A stretch of DNA of 54,523 nt from a bacterium (GTDB lineage: Bacteria; Pseudomonadota; Gammaproteobacteria; Burkholderiales; Burkholderiaceae_C): the NCBI GenBank assembly GCA_030824555.1, contig JAVBXK010000072.1, forward strand, positions 1 to 54,523. Direction: 5' to 3'. Numbering within the stretch: position 1 is the stretch's first letter; each line of letters begins with the position of its first letter. This document shows positions 41,796 through 51,154 of the stretch, in pieces. The position numbers were made by a program, and so were the translations under genes. The notes beneath the pieces are model-generated. The model did not search any database and was not told where the DNA came from. It was given only the letters and a program-made list of their open reading frames with translations.

Positions 41796-43427
41796 ATGCG
41801 CAACAACCAGCCAGTTTCAGACCGCGAGTTCACCTTTCCCGCCGATCAGACGCTGATTTCGGTTACCGATCTGAAAGGGCGTATCACTTATTGCAACAAA
41901 AATTTCATTGCCGTCAGCGGTTACATCGAAGACGAGCTGCTGGGGCAACCCCACAACCTGGTGCGCCACCCAGACATGCCCGTGGAAGCCTTCAGAGACC
42001 TGTGGGCCACCATCGAGTCTGGCAGGCCTTGGACAGGGTTGGTCAAAAACCGCCGCAAAACTGGCGACCACTACTGGGTGCGTGCCAATGCAACGCCTGT
42101 GCGCAATGGCGATCGCATTTTGGGTTACCTGTCGGTGCGCACCAAGCCGTCGCAGCAGGAAATCGATGCCGCCACAGCGCTGTACGCCAAGATGAACGAG
42201 CAGGCCCGCAGTGGCCGTGTGACGATGGGCCTGGACAAAGGTGAACTGGTGTCCACCACTCTGTTTGGCAAGCTGTTGCGCAAGCTCAAACCCTCAGCAT
42301 GGGGATGGTCGATCATCATGGTGCTGTTTGCAGCGGAAATTGGCCATTTGCTGGAGCACATGGGACTGCCGGACAGCGTGGGTGAACCTGCATCCATGGC
42401 GTTTTCAGGGTTGGCGCTGTGGACGATTTGGGTGAAGTTTGTGAAGCCTGTTCAGACAGTCAGGGCGGCCATTGAGCAAGCAGCGGCTGGCGACATGAAC
42501 AATTTGCCACCAGTGCTCGGTGATGGCGAAACCCGTCGCATGCTGTCGGCCATCCAGCAACTGGTGCTGGGTGTGCGCACCGTGGTGCGTGACACCCGCC
42601 ATGAAGTGGCTGACCTGCGCACTGGGTCCAGAGAGCTGTCATCGGGCAGCCAGGAAATGTCGGCCCGTGCCGAGGCACAGGCCAGCAGCCTGGAACAAAC
42701 TGCCGCTGCGCTGGAGCAGATCACCGGCCAACTGCGCAACACAGCGCAATTGGCGCAAGAGGGTGCGACATTGGCCAATGAGGCCACAGGCCTGTCCAAC
42801 CTGAGCCTGGAGGCGGTTCAGTCAGCCAGTGAAACCATGGGCGAGATCGAAGCGTCATCGAAAAAGATCGGCGAGATCCTCAAGCTTATAGAAGGTGTGG
42901 CTTTCCAGACCAACATCCTTGCGCTCAATGCTGCGGTGGAGGCGGCCAGGGCTGGTGAGCAAGGGCGCGGCTTTGCAGTGGTGGCGTCCGAGGTGCGTGC
43001 ACTGGCTCAGCGCACCACGTCGGCAGCCAAAGATGTGCGGAATTTGATCGACGAATCAAGCGAACGCGTTGCCAAGGGCAACGATCGGACAGAGAGGGCT
43101 CTTGAGCGGATGCGTGGGTCCATGGAAGCTGTGGCCCAAACGGCTGGCATTCTCGGTCAAATCGAGCATGCCAGCCGCGAGCAAGACCTGGGCGTCAGCC
43201 AGATCAACCAAGCCGTGGCGCAGCTTGACACCATCACCCAGCAAAACGCAGCCATGGCCGAAGAACTGTCGTCAGTGTCGGATGTGCAAGATGGTCTGGT
43301 CGCCAACGTGCACAACACCATTCGCGTGTTCAAACTGACCGACAAGGACAAAACTTTGTGTGAAGAAGATGCGGTCGCTTTGCGCAGAGCCGCCGCTGCC
43401 CGCATGGGGCAAGTGGTCAGTGAGTGA
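41796..43427 (+). CDS. PAS-domain methyl-accepting chemotaxis protein (Aer-like)
   Basis: A 543-residue chemoreceptor without a periplasmic domain. Its N-terminal PAS domain ([62 protein letters not shown]) matches the FAD-binding Aer type that senses redox or oxygen. A hydrophobic anchor near 170-215 precedes a HAMP-like segment and the signalling domain with [27 protein letters not shown] lies 9 bp before the ATG. A hairpin (GGCGTT and AACGCC arms near 41749-41776) stands in the leader. Confidence 0.93.
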   Translation: MRNNQPVSDREFTFPADQTLISVTDLKGRITYCNKNFIAVSGYIEDELLGQPHNLVRHPDMPVEAFRDLWATIESGRPWTGLVKNRRKTGDHYWVRANATPVRNGDRILGYLSVRTKPSQQEIDAATALYAKMNEQARSGRVTMGLDKGELVSTTLFGKLLRKLKPSAWGWSIIMVLFAAEIGHLLEHMGLPDSVGEPASMAFSGLALWTIWVKFVKPVQTVRAAIEQAAAGDMNNLPPVLGDGETRRMLSAIQQLVLGVRTVVRDTRHEVADLRTGSRELSSGSQEMSARAEAQASSLEQTAAALEQITGQLRNTAQLAQEGATLANEATGLSNLSLEAVQSASETMGEIEASSKKIGEILKLIEGVAFQTNILALNAAVEAARAGEQGRGFAVVASEVRALAQRTTSAAKDVRNLIDESSERVAKGNDRTERALERMRGSMEAVAQTAGILGQIEHASREQDLGVSQINQAVAQLDTITQQNAAMAEELSSVSDVQDGLVANVHNTIRVFKLTDKDKTLCEEDAVALRRAAAARMGQVVSE

Positions 43428-43504
43428 GGGGTCCACCAACCCGCAACACAGCGTGAAGCATCATTTGCCAGTTGCGGATGAGTGGCCCTCACCACAGGTG
43501 TATT

Positions 43505-46500
43505 TCAATAGCTGTAAGCCAAACCGGTGCTTGCCAGACCGACCAGATTCACATGCTCCTGATTGAGGTCGAGACTGGCGGCTGCGGTGATCAGCTGAGC
43601 CAGTGTCTGTTGCCCTGGCGCACTGCCCACGGACGCGGCAACCATGTTGATCAGCGCACTCGGTTGCGTACCCGTGATGTTCTGAAACAGCGTCGTCACC
43701 ACCTGGGTGATGGTCTGCCCCGCCACCAGGTTGACAATGCCCAAATCCGCCAACATCTGGACGCCGTCACTCAGGCTGCTCCGGTCGTCAAAGAAGGTGA
43801 TGGCGTCCCGCATCAGTGAGGGGTTCTGCAAACCCGTGGTACCAAACAGTGCGCCCACAACCAGAACGGCATTGCCACCGGCACTGCCCAGTTGCATGTC
43901 ATACGCCAGCTGTTTGTCTGAAAACGCCAGGCGCTCGATGTTGATCAGCGTGTCGGTGCCATCCAGACCACTGTTGTCAGTGACGGTCAGGCCACCGGAG
44001 ACCCAGTTGATGGTGTGTTGCGAGAGGCTGCCGCTGAACGTGGCAACGTCGGTGCCACTGCCGCCGTCCAGGCGGTCGTTGCCGCCCGCGCCGGTCAGGG
44101 TGTCGTTGCCTGCCAAGCCTGACAGGTTGTCGTCGTTGCTGTTGCCCGTCAAACGGTCATTGCCCGCCGTACCCACGCCACTGACGTTGCTGGCACTTGT
44201 GCGCGACCCCAGTGTGTAGGCACCGGTCCCGCTGCTGTAGTCCAGTGCCCCCAGGTAGTGCACGCCACTGACGGACGGTGTGTACAGAATGCTGGCATTG
44301 CCACTGCCTCCACTGTCGTCGTCGAACGCAATTTCGTTCAGTTCGGGGGAATAGAGGATGAGATAGGGGTCTGACAACCCCCCCGTGCTGCGTGTCAGGT
44401 CAAAGGTGTAGGTGAGGCCTGCGGTCAAGGACACCTTGAACAGGTCTGCGTCACCGGCGGTGTTGATCGTACCGGTCATGGCATTGCCGTTCACCGTGAC
44501 CACGCCGGTGGTGGTGGTGCTCCAGGGGTAGTCGTCAGTCGAGCGCGTGGCCGTGACCGTGTACGACCCCAGTCCTGTGCCCGCATCGAAAGCGGCGAGG
44601 TAGTGGGTGCCTGTGGTCGTGGCCACGTACAGAAGTTCGGCATCCAGGCTGACATCGCTGTCATCGTTGAAGGTGATCAGTGCCGTGTCGGTGCCGTACA
44701 GCACCAGGTAGGGGTCGGGCAGCCCGGCGCTGTTGACCCGGAATGTGTAGCTTTGGCCTGCCACCAGATCCACTTTGAACAAGTCGCCATCGTCGACGAA
44801 CTGAATTTGCCCGGTCACCGCAGGGCCGTCCACGCTCACCCGGCCTGTGGTGGCCACCGACATGGGGAAGTCGTCTGCAAGTGCTGCCGTTGCGGTCGAA
44901 AAATTCAGTGCCGTGGGGCTTGAGATGCCGGCAAACGCGTTGCCCGCCATGTCTTTGACGGCACTGGTGGCGAGGGTCACGTAGTAGGCCGCGCCAGCCG
45001 CCAGATTGTCGGTGGGGTTGATGGTGACCGTGGACCCGCTGAACGTCACCTGGGTGGTGTCGGTTGCCGCAATGGTGCGTGCAATGCTGCCGTTGCCGTT
45101 GTAAATGACGATGTTGCCATTGCCCGCCTGCACGGCTTCCGAAAACACCAGCACCAGGTTGGCATCGGTGGCCACGCCCGTGGCGTTGTCTGCCGGGCTG
45201 GCGCTCAGCAGCGTGGGTGCCACGGCATCGGCCGCTGTCGCGCTGATTTGATAGGCCCCCGTGCCCGTGGCGTAGTCCACCGCACCCAGGTAGTAGGTGC
45301 CACTGGTGGGTGCTGTGTAGGTGATGCGTGCGTTGCCGCTGCCGCCGCTGTCGTCGTCAAACGTCAGTTGGCTGAGGTCAGGGCCGTACAGCACCAGGTA
45401 AGGGTCGTCCAACCCGCCCGTGCCTGACCGGCTGAGGCTGAACGTATAGGTGATGCCCGCGATGAGCGCCACCTTGAAAATGTCGCCATCGTCAGGCGTT
45501 TCGATGGCGCCGGTGGCCGGGCTGCCGCCCACGACAACGGTGCCTGTGGTGCTGGTGCTCCAGGGGTAGTCGTCGGTGGCTGTGGCGCTGGCCGTGGTGA
45601 AGTTGAGCGCCGTTTGCCCGGTGATGCCCGCAAAGGCATTGCCAGACACGTCACGGATGGCGCCGTTGGCCACGTTGATGTAGTAACCCGACCCCGAGGC
45701 CAGATCGGCAGTGGGGTTGACCGTGACGGTGGCGCCCGAGAAGCTCACCTGGGTGGTGTCAGTGGCGGCAATGGTGCGTGCCACCGTGCCGTTGGTGTTG
45801 TAGATGACGATGTTGCCGGTGCCCGCCTGCACAGATTCTGAAAAGGTCAGCACCAGGTTGGCCCCGGCAGCGATGCCGCTTGCATTGTCCGACGGGCTGC
45901 TGCCTGTCAGTGTGGGCGCGGTGGTGTCGGCGGTGGTGGCACCGGTGGTGGAAAAATTGAAAGCCGTTGACCCGGTGATGCCTGCATAGGCATTGCCTGC
46001 CAGGTCTTTGATGACACCGCTTGCCAGGTTGATGTAATAGGTGGTGCCACCGGCCAGGTTTGCGCTGGGATTGAGCGTGAGCGTGGCACCGCTGAAGCTC
46101 ACCTGTGTGGTGTCGCTCACGGCAATGGTGCGTGCCACCGTGCCGTTGGTGTTGTAGATGACGATGTTGCCGCTGCCTGCCTGCACGGGTTCGGAAAACG
46201 TCAGCGACAAGTTTGCGCTGGTGGCCACGCCCGTGGCGTTGTCGGCGGGCAAGGTGCTGGTCAGCGTGGGGGCGACGGTGTCAGACGCGGTGAGTTGATC
46301 GATGGCGCGCAACACATCGGCAAACTGGAAGAACTCGATGTTGCTGAACACATCGCGCCCGCTCGACGCACCTGTGACGGCGAACAGCCGGGTCACCGCG
46401 TCGTAGTTGAAAGCGTAGCTTGCCAAGGTGCCTGGCAGCACAGCGGTGTCTGTGCCGGTGCCGCCGTCGACGGTGTCGTTGCCCGCGCCACCTGCTAACT

Positions 46501-47485
46501 GGTCGTCGCCACCTTCGCCGTTGATGACATCGTCGCCAGCGCCGCCATCCAGCTGGTTTGCCAGGGCGTTGCCGTTGAGCAGGTCGTTGCCAGAGCCGCC
46601 CACAGCGTTTTCAATGGCTGCGCCGTAGGCAATGACAATGTTGTTCGTCATGCTGTTGGCTGACGAAAACACACCAGGTTCGAGGCTGATTTCCGACCGC
46701 GTGCTCCAGCCGCTCAAGTTGAGCGTGTCGTTGCCGCCCGAGTCGAACAGGGCCAGTATCGGGTTGCGGTTGATGCTGAAGTCGTAAATGCTGGCCAGCG
46801 TGCCGGTGACGTTGCTGCCAAACCCATACACCGTGTCGCCCGTGCGGGTGGTGGTGGACGCGCCGTACATCTGCTGGATGACCATTACGTCGTTCAGCAT
46901 GGGCGTTTGGGGGCTGTAGTCCACACCATCTGCCCCGCGCCAGTCTGCGCCTGCCACCTCTGCAGACCGCAGCGGTGCGCTCGGGCCGAAATACGACATG
47001 ATGGACAGCACGACAGAGTCTTGGTAAGACGACGGGTTCCAAGACCCTTCACCGTCGTAATTGCCCATGTGATTCAGCCCGAGCGCATGCCCAATTTCAT
47101 GGACCATGGTCTGGAACCCGTATGCCCCCACGCGGGTGGTGACCAAGCTGGGCTCAGACGGGTTGAACCACACCGTGCCGCCTGTGGGGAAGTAGGCATG
47201 CGCAAATTCGATACCCGTTGTTGTGTAGGCAAACTCGATCTGTGACGACGTTGACGTGGTTTGTGTCAGCGTGCGCGCAATCAGGTCATCCCAGGTGGCG
47301 ATCGCCACAGAAAACAGCGCCTGCTGGGCAGCCGTGGCGGGACGGAACGCGGTGGCCTCTCCCCCGCTGTTGTTCAAGCCCGTCGTGGTGGTCGGGTAGG
47401 CGTAGGTGATGGTGCTGCTGCTCCAGCTTCTGCCGGAGTTCAGCTGTGCAGATACCTGTGCATTCGTCAGATTGGCGATGGTCAT
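43505..47485 (-). CDS. Serralysin-type M10 metalloprotease with Ig-like, PPC and RTX domains
   Basis: A 1326-residue secreted protein without an N-terminal signal peptide. Residues 1-190 form an M10 protease with HEIGHALGLNH (129-139, zinc site) and Met-turn SIMSY (161-165). Next come calcium-binding RTX nonapeptides (GGAGDDVINGEGGDDQLAGG). Three bacterial Ig-like Big_5 repeats and three pre-peptidase C-terminal (PPC) domains follow. A second short RTX block precedes a C-terminal region with SLMRDAITFFDDRSSLSDGV, likely needed for export. Type I secretion is expected, but no transporter genes lie in the window. The mixture of Ig and PPC copies is richer than in standard serralysins. Confidence 0.9.
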   Translation of the reverse strand: MTIANLTNAQVSAQLNSGRSWSSSTITYAYPTTTTGLNNSGGEATAFRPATAAQQALFSVAIATWDDLIARTLTQTTSTSSQIEFAYTTTGIEFAHAYFPTGGTVWFNPSEPSLVTTRVGAYGFQTMVHEIGHALGLNHMGNYDGEGSWNPSSYQDSVVLSIMSYFGPSAPLRSAEVAGADWRGADGVDYSPQTPMLNDVMVIQQMYGASTTTRTGDTVYGFGSNVTGTLASIYDFSINRNPILALFDSGGNDTLNLSGWSTRSEISLEPGVFSSANSMTNNIVIAYGAAIENAVGGSGNDLLNGNALANQLDGGAGDDVINGEGGDDQLAGGAGNDTVDGGTGTDTAVLPGTLASYAFNYDAVTRLFAVTGASSGRDVFSNIEFFQFADVLRAIDQLTASDTVAPTLTSTLPADNATGVATSANLSLTFSEPVQAGSGNIVIYNTNGTVARTIAVSDTTQVSFSGATLTLNPSANLAGGTTYYINLASGVIKDLAGNAYAGITGSTAFNFSTTGATTADTTAPTLTGSSPSDNASGIAAGANLVLTFSESVQAGTGNIVIYNTNGTVARTIAATDTTQVSFSGATVTVNPTADLASGSGYYINVANGAIRDVSGNAFAGITGQTALNFTTASATATDDYPWSTSTTGTVVVGGSPATGAIETPDDGDIFKVALIAGITYTFSLSRSGTGGLDDPYLVLYGPDLSQLTFDDDSGGSGNARITYTAPTSGTYYLGAVDYATGTGAYQISATAADAVAPTLLSASPADNATGVATDANLVLVFSEAVQAGNGNIVIYNGNGSIARTIAATDTTQVTFSGSTVTINPTDNLAAGAAYYVTLATSAVKDMAGNAFAGISSPTALNFSTATAALADDFPMSVATTGRVSVDGPAVTGQIQFVDDGDLFKVDLVAGQSYTFRVNSAGLPDPYLVLYGTDTALITFNDDSDVSLDAELLYVATTTGTHYLAAFDAGTGLGSYTVTATRSTDDYPWSTTTTGVVTVNGNAMTGTINTAGDADLFKVSLTAGLTYTFDLTRSTGGLSDPYLILYSPELNEIAFDDDSGGSGNASILYTPSVSGVHYLGALDYSSGTGAYTLGSRTSASNVSGVGTAGNDRLTGNSNDDNLSGLAGNDTLTGAGGNDRLDGGSGTDVATFSGSLSQHTINWVSGGLTVTDNSGLDGTDTLINIERLAFSDKQLAYDMQLGSAGGNAVLVVGALFGTTGLQNPSLMRDAITFFDDRSSLSDGVQMLADLGIVNLVAGQTITQVVTTLFQNITGTQPSALINMVAASVGSAPGQQTLAQLITAAASLDLNQEHVNLVGLASTGLAYSY

Positions 47486-47590
47486 ATCTTGTCCCTTTGC
47501 ACCTCATGATACGGCCAACCGCAGTGCATGGGGCGCGAATCGGCTTCGGCCAGATGGCCACAAATGGCGGCGTCAGTAATGTAAAAATAT

Positions 47591-47640
47591 ATAGCAAACT
47601 ATTGTTTAATATAAAGCGCTAAATGTGTTTTTTATTCATT
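47591..47640 (+). repeat. Dispersed intergenic repeat, copy B
   Basis: ATAGCAAACTATTGTTTAAT and the following AAAGCGCTAAATGTG and T run align closely with copy A. It is directly downstream of the DsrE-like gene (minus strand), just as copy A is directly downstream of a stop codon. Confidence 0.65.
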
Positions 47641-47641
47641 A

Positions 47642-48223
47642 CTATCTGATGGCTTCGGTGGCCACCTTCTTGTCCGTTACCACCGGTGTGATCAGCGCAT
47701 AACCCCGGTTCTGCCAGTGCACCAGCTCGGACATGGCGGATGGTGTCACCTCTATAAACGGCTGCATGTCTGCCATCTGGTAGCCAAAGTCTTTCAGCGC
47801 CAGGCCACAAACTTTGAACTTCACACCCTGGCTGGCGTAGTAGCGCATGCGTTGCACCACGTCTTCATATTGCGCTGCGTTCTTTTTGGCCACGGTGACC
47901 AGCTCGGTGCCGTGCAGCAGCACGATGATGTGCATGTCTTCCGGCAACATGCTGTAGGGGGCCTCGACCAGCGGGTTCACCAGCGAACGCAGCCAGTACA
48001 GGGCCGCGCCCATTTTGGCCGGGTGGTCCAGGTACACATCCACCAGCGCCTTGGGGCTTTCGTAGGGGGTTTGCACAAAGCTGGCTTGTGCGTGGGCGGG
48101 TAGTTGCCAGGCGGGCAGGGCCACGCAGCACAAAAGCGCCAGTGCGCGCAGCACAGCACGCAGGCGGGTGGTACGGTGTGTGGCGTGCGCTGGTGCAAAA
48201 CGGTGGGGCAGGTGTGGTGTCAT
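47642..48223 (-). CDS. Exported DsrE-like protein
   Basis: A 193-residue protein with a signal peptide (LRALALLCCVALPAWQLPAHA) and a DsrE-like alpha/beta domain: VDVYLDHPAKMGAALYWLRS, MHIIVLLHGTELVTVAKKN, MRYYASQGVKFKVCGLALKD and MQPFIEVTPSAMSELVHWQN. The single Cys in VKFKVCGLAL sits where sulfur-handling DsrE/YchN proteins carry theirs. The ATG at 48223 is chosen; the frame extends upstream without similarity. It is divergent from the zinc-ribbon gene, 71 bp apart. Confidence 0.85.
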   Translation of the reverse strand: MTPHLPHRFAPAHATHRTTRLRAVLRALALLCCVALPAWQLPAHAQASFVQTPYESPKALVDVYLDHPAKMGAALYWLRSLVNPLVEAPYSMLPEDMHIIVLLHGTELVTVAKKNAAQYEDVVQRMRYYASQGVKFKVCGLALKDFGYQMADMQPFIEVTPSAMSELVHWQNRGYALITPVVTDKKVATEAIR

Positions 48224-48294
48224 GGCTGCATGGCGGTAGGCGGGTGCGTGGTCAGCATACAGCGGCACCCCGAGATTCACGACAATGTGCAGCC

Positions 48295-49374
48295 ATGACC
48301 GAACCGTTTTACGAAATGTTGTGGGATTGCGCCCAGTGCGGCGCAAAGGGTTTGCTGGGCGTGTCACACCGCCATTGCCCGCAGTGTGGTGCTGCGCAGG
48401 ACCCCGCCAGCCGGTACTTTCCCGAACCCGGTTCGGAAGTCGAGGCCAAACACCACCGCTACACAGGTGTGGACTGGCGCTGCACGTTTTGCGAGTCGCC
48501 CAACTCGGCGGCGGCGGCTTTCTGCGTCAACTGCGGCGGCCCCAAAGACGGTGCCAAGGACGTGAAGCTGGTGGCCGACGGCCCCGAACCGGCGGGCCCT
48601 CAAGCAGTGACTGCACTGAAACCCCAACCGATGGGGTCACCGGTCGCCCCCCAGACTGCCTTCCCGAAATTGACCGGCAAACCACCACAAGCCAGTCCGA
48701 CGGGCAGCCTGCGCTGGCTGACCATCGTGGTGGGCCTGGTGTTTGCCGCGCTGGCCGTGTTGGCGTATCAGTTTTTCACCAAACACGACGAAACCGTGCA
48801 ACTGGCCGACAAAGCCTGGACGCGCGAAGTGGACGTGGAACGGTTCACCTCGCTGTCCACGTCTGCCTGGTGCGACGCCATGCCGGGCGATGCCTATCAG
48901 GTGACGCGCAAGCGCGAGCAGCGCGGCAGCAAACAGGTGCCTGATGGCCAAGACTGTCGCGCGGTGCGCACAGACGCTGGCGATGGTTCGTTCACCCAAC
49001 GCCAGGAATGCAGCACCCGCTACCGCGATGAGCCGGTGTACGACACCCGCTGCCACTACCGCGTCAACCGCTGGCAGGTGCTGCGAACGGACAAACTGGC
49101 AGGCAACGCCAGCCTGATGCCCGCCTGGCCACAACCCTTGCTGGCCGGTCCACCAGCGGGCAGCATGGGGCTCAGTGGCGGGACCGCCTTGCTGGGCGCT
49201 GACCGCCTGGGCAGCAAACGCGAGCAATACCAGGTCACGCTGCAATCGGCCAAAGGCAAGCAGTGGACCTGCAAACTCAGTGCTGACCGCTGGGCCGCCC
49301 TGGCCGAGGGCAAACCCGTGACCCTGAAGGTGCGCGGAACGGGCGGTGCCGATTGCGACAGTGTGATGCAGTGA
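48295..49374 (+). CDS. Membrane protein with N-terminal zinc ribbons, unknown
   Basis: A 359-residue protein. Residues 10-80 hold two zinc-ribbon units (WDCAQCGAKGLLG with HCPQCGAAQDP, and WRCTFCESPNSAAAAFCVNC). A Pro-rich stretch, one membrane helix near 140-162 (WLTIVVGLVFAALAVLAYQF) and a C-terminal domain of about 190 residues with paired Cys (SAWCDAMPG, QDCRAV, QECSTRY, DTRCHYRV, WTCKLS) follow. The zinc part lies inside the cell if the helix is a single anchor. No clear family is recognised; it may sense or scaffold. Confidence 0.75.
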   Translation: MTEPFYEMLWDCAQCGAKGLLGVSHRHCPQCGAAQDPASRYFPEPGSEVEAKHHRYTGVDWRCTFCESPNSAAAAFCVNCGGPKDGAKDVKLVADGPEPAGPQAVTALKPQPMGSPVAPQTAFPKLTGKPPQASPTGSLRWLTIVVGLVFAALAVLAYQFFTKHDETVQLADKAWTREVDVERFTSLSTSAWCDAMPGDAYQVTRKREQRGSKQVPDGQDCRAVRTDAGDGSFTQRQECSTRYRDEPVYDTRCHYRVNRWQVLRTDKLAGNASLMPAWPQPLLAGPPAGSMGLSGGTALLGADRLGSKREQYQVTLQSAKGKQWTCKLSADRWAALAEGKPVTLKVRGTGGADCDSVMQ

Positions 49375-49435
49375 GCCCCTGCTGACATGCAACCGAATCC
49401 AAGGAGAATCACGGCTTCCTCAACCTGCATGCCAT

Positions 49436-51112
49436 ATGTCATTTAACTTGTCGCTTCTGCTCATTCAATTTGTTCGGCACGGGAGGTCGATGCTTGCCGC
49501 GCTTGCCTTGTCGGGCCTGTTCTTTGCCACTGGTGCCAAAGCCTTGCCGGGTGCCGAAGGCATCGTGGGTTACCAGACAGGGGCCATGGATCAGGTCGAA
49601 ATCGGTTATTCGCTCCAGTTTCAGGCCGCCGATGTCGGCCGCCCGGTGCAGGTGTATGTGTTGCTGCAACTTGACCAAACCGTTCTGGCATTGGATGCCA
49701 CCGGCCAATTCAAGCCCTTGGGAACGGGGCCAGTGCCCTTCAGCACGCTCCTGGCGACAACCGGTACCGTGAAGCGCTCGCTCGTCAGTCAATTGCGCTT
49801 GCTGGATTTGCCTGCATTCAAGGTCGTGGTGGGGTACGGCTTCAGTTGGGAGGACATGTTGGCTGCACAGCGGTTCAAGCAAGTGTTTCCGCTGGACGAT
49901 GGCAGCTCGACATTGGCTGCGCTGCCCTTGCCCCTGACACCAGGTGCAAGACAACAAGCGGATGCATTGCTGGCGCAACTTGCCTTGCGCCTGTCGGCCT
50001 ACAACCCCACTGACCCAGCCACGCCCAACAACACCGATTTCCTGCGTGCGGCAGCCATGTATGACCAGGTGGTTCGTGCCATTACCGCACAAGGGCAACA
50101 AGAAGAGCGCATTTTGCGAGAGGCCAGTGAAACCGGGCAACTGGCTCTCGGGCAAGGCGAGTCTGTCACGCTGCCCCTTGACCCCGCAGGCCAGCTGCCT
50201 GCTTTTTGCACGGGGACGGTCACATGCAGACGCGATACCGATGCCGAAACCGGTGAGCCACAGGTGACCGTGGTCAACACGGCATACCCGACGGCAGCCA
50301 ACCCCACTGTGCCCAAAACGCAGTTGCCCACTGCGGCCATCGATTTGCCTGGTTTGGTGCAATCAGCGTACCCACTCAGCATCACGCTCAAGCGTTGCAT
50401 GCCGTGGGCGCAGAGCTGCAGCAGCACGGCCTCGATGAATACCGGTAGCCTGGGTGTTGGCCACGAAGCGCTGGCCGCTGCGGTGCAAACGCAGGCGGAG
50501 GCCATGCTGGGCCAGTGCGCGTCCTATGTCGAGGGGGTGTACCGCTCGCAAAGCTCGCCGACCTATGGCAACGGCGATGCCGCGTTGGTGTCAGGCATGT
50601 ACTTGCCTGTGTCGCGTACCTACTACCTGACTTGCCGCGAAGTGGCTTTGTTCTGGACTTACACCACCGGCAACCTGTTCGAAGCCTCGGTCAACGCAGA
50701 CACCGGATCGACCCGGACCACCGCCGTGGCCAGTCGAATGGTGACATATGCCGACACGAAGCGCCTGTCGGTGCAGAAGCTTGCTGCCAACTTGGTGGTG
50801 GGGCAGGTGCCGTATTTGAATGTGGTCAATTCGGGTGTGAAATGCCTGTTCGGCACTTCAGCGGTCGACATGTTGATCAATCAGTTTGCCCGCACGGTCA
50901 ACGGCATCGCCTGCCGTCAGGCGGCAGTGAATCTGGCCACGTCTGTCATCCCGTTGCTCAAAACCATTCCCATCCCCATTGCGAACACGGGCAGTGTGAC
51001 GTCGGCACTGGGTATCAGCCTGGCGGTCATTGACGGCGTGGAGGACTTTTGGAGTCGCGCGTCATATGCCTGGACAACGTCGAACGCACGCTACGGCCTG
51101 GCCGCTCGCTGA
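49436..51112 (+). CDS. Secreted protein, unknown
   Basis: A 558-residue protein with a signal segment (MLAALALSGLFFATGAKALP). The ATG at 49490, preceded by GGGAGG, is an alternative start. Beta-rich N-terminal part (VYVLLQLDQTVLALDATGQF), central Gln/Ala-rich helices, and ten or so Cys residues in the C-terminal half (ARGRCMPWAQSC-like spacing is not conserved in any family I recall). It has no recognised domain. It lies between a zinc-ribbon protein and a cyclophilin with 43 bp to the latter, so they may be cotranscribed. Confidence 0.7.
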   Translation: MSFNLSLLLIQFVRHGRSMLAALALSGLFFATGAKALPGAEGIVGYQTGAMDQVEIGYSLQFQAADVGRPVQVYVLLQLDQTVLALDATGQFKPLGTGPVPFSTLLATTGTVKRSLVSQLRLLDLPAFKVVVGYGFSWEDMLAAQRFKQVFPLDDGSSTLAALPLPLTPGARQQADALLAQLALRLSAYNPTDPATPNNTDFLRAAAMYDQVVRAITAQGQQEERILREASETGQLALGQGESVTLPLDPAGQLPAFCTGTVTCRRDTDAETGEPQVTVVNTAYPTAANPTVPKTQLPTAAIDLPGLVQSAYPLSITLKRCMPWAQSCSSTASMNTGSLGVGHEALAAAVQTQAEAMLGQCASYVEGVYRSQSSPTYGNGDAALVSGMYLPVSRTYYLTCREVALFWTYTTGNLFEASVNADTGSTRTTAVASRMVTYADTKRLSVQKLAANLVVGQVPYLNVVNSGVKCLFGTSAVDMLINQFARTVNGIACRQAAVNLATSVIPLLKTIPIPIANTGSVTSALGISLAVIDGVEDFWSRASYAWTTSNARYGLAAR

Positions 51113-51154
51113 GTGCATCCATCCTGATGCCGCCCAACCCAGGCGGTCAACACC

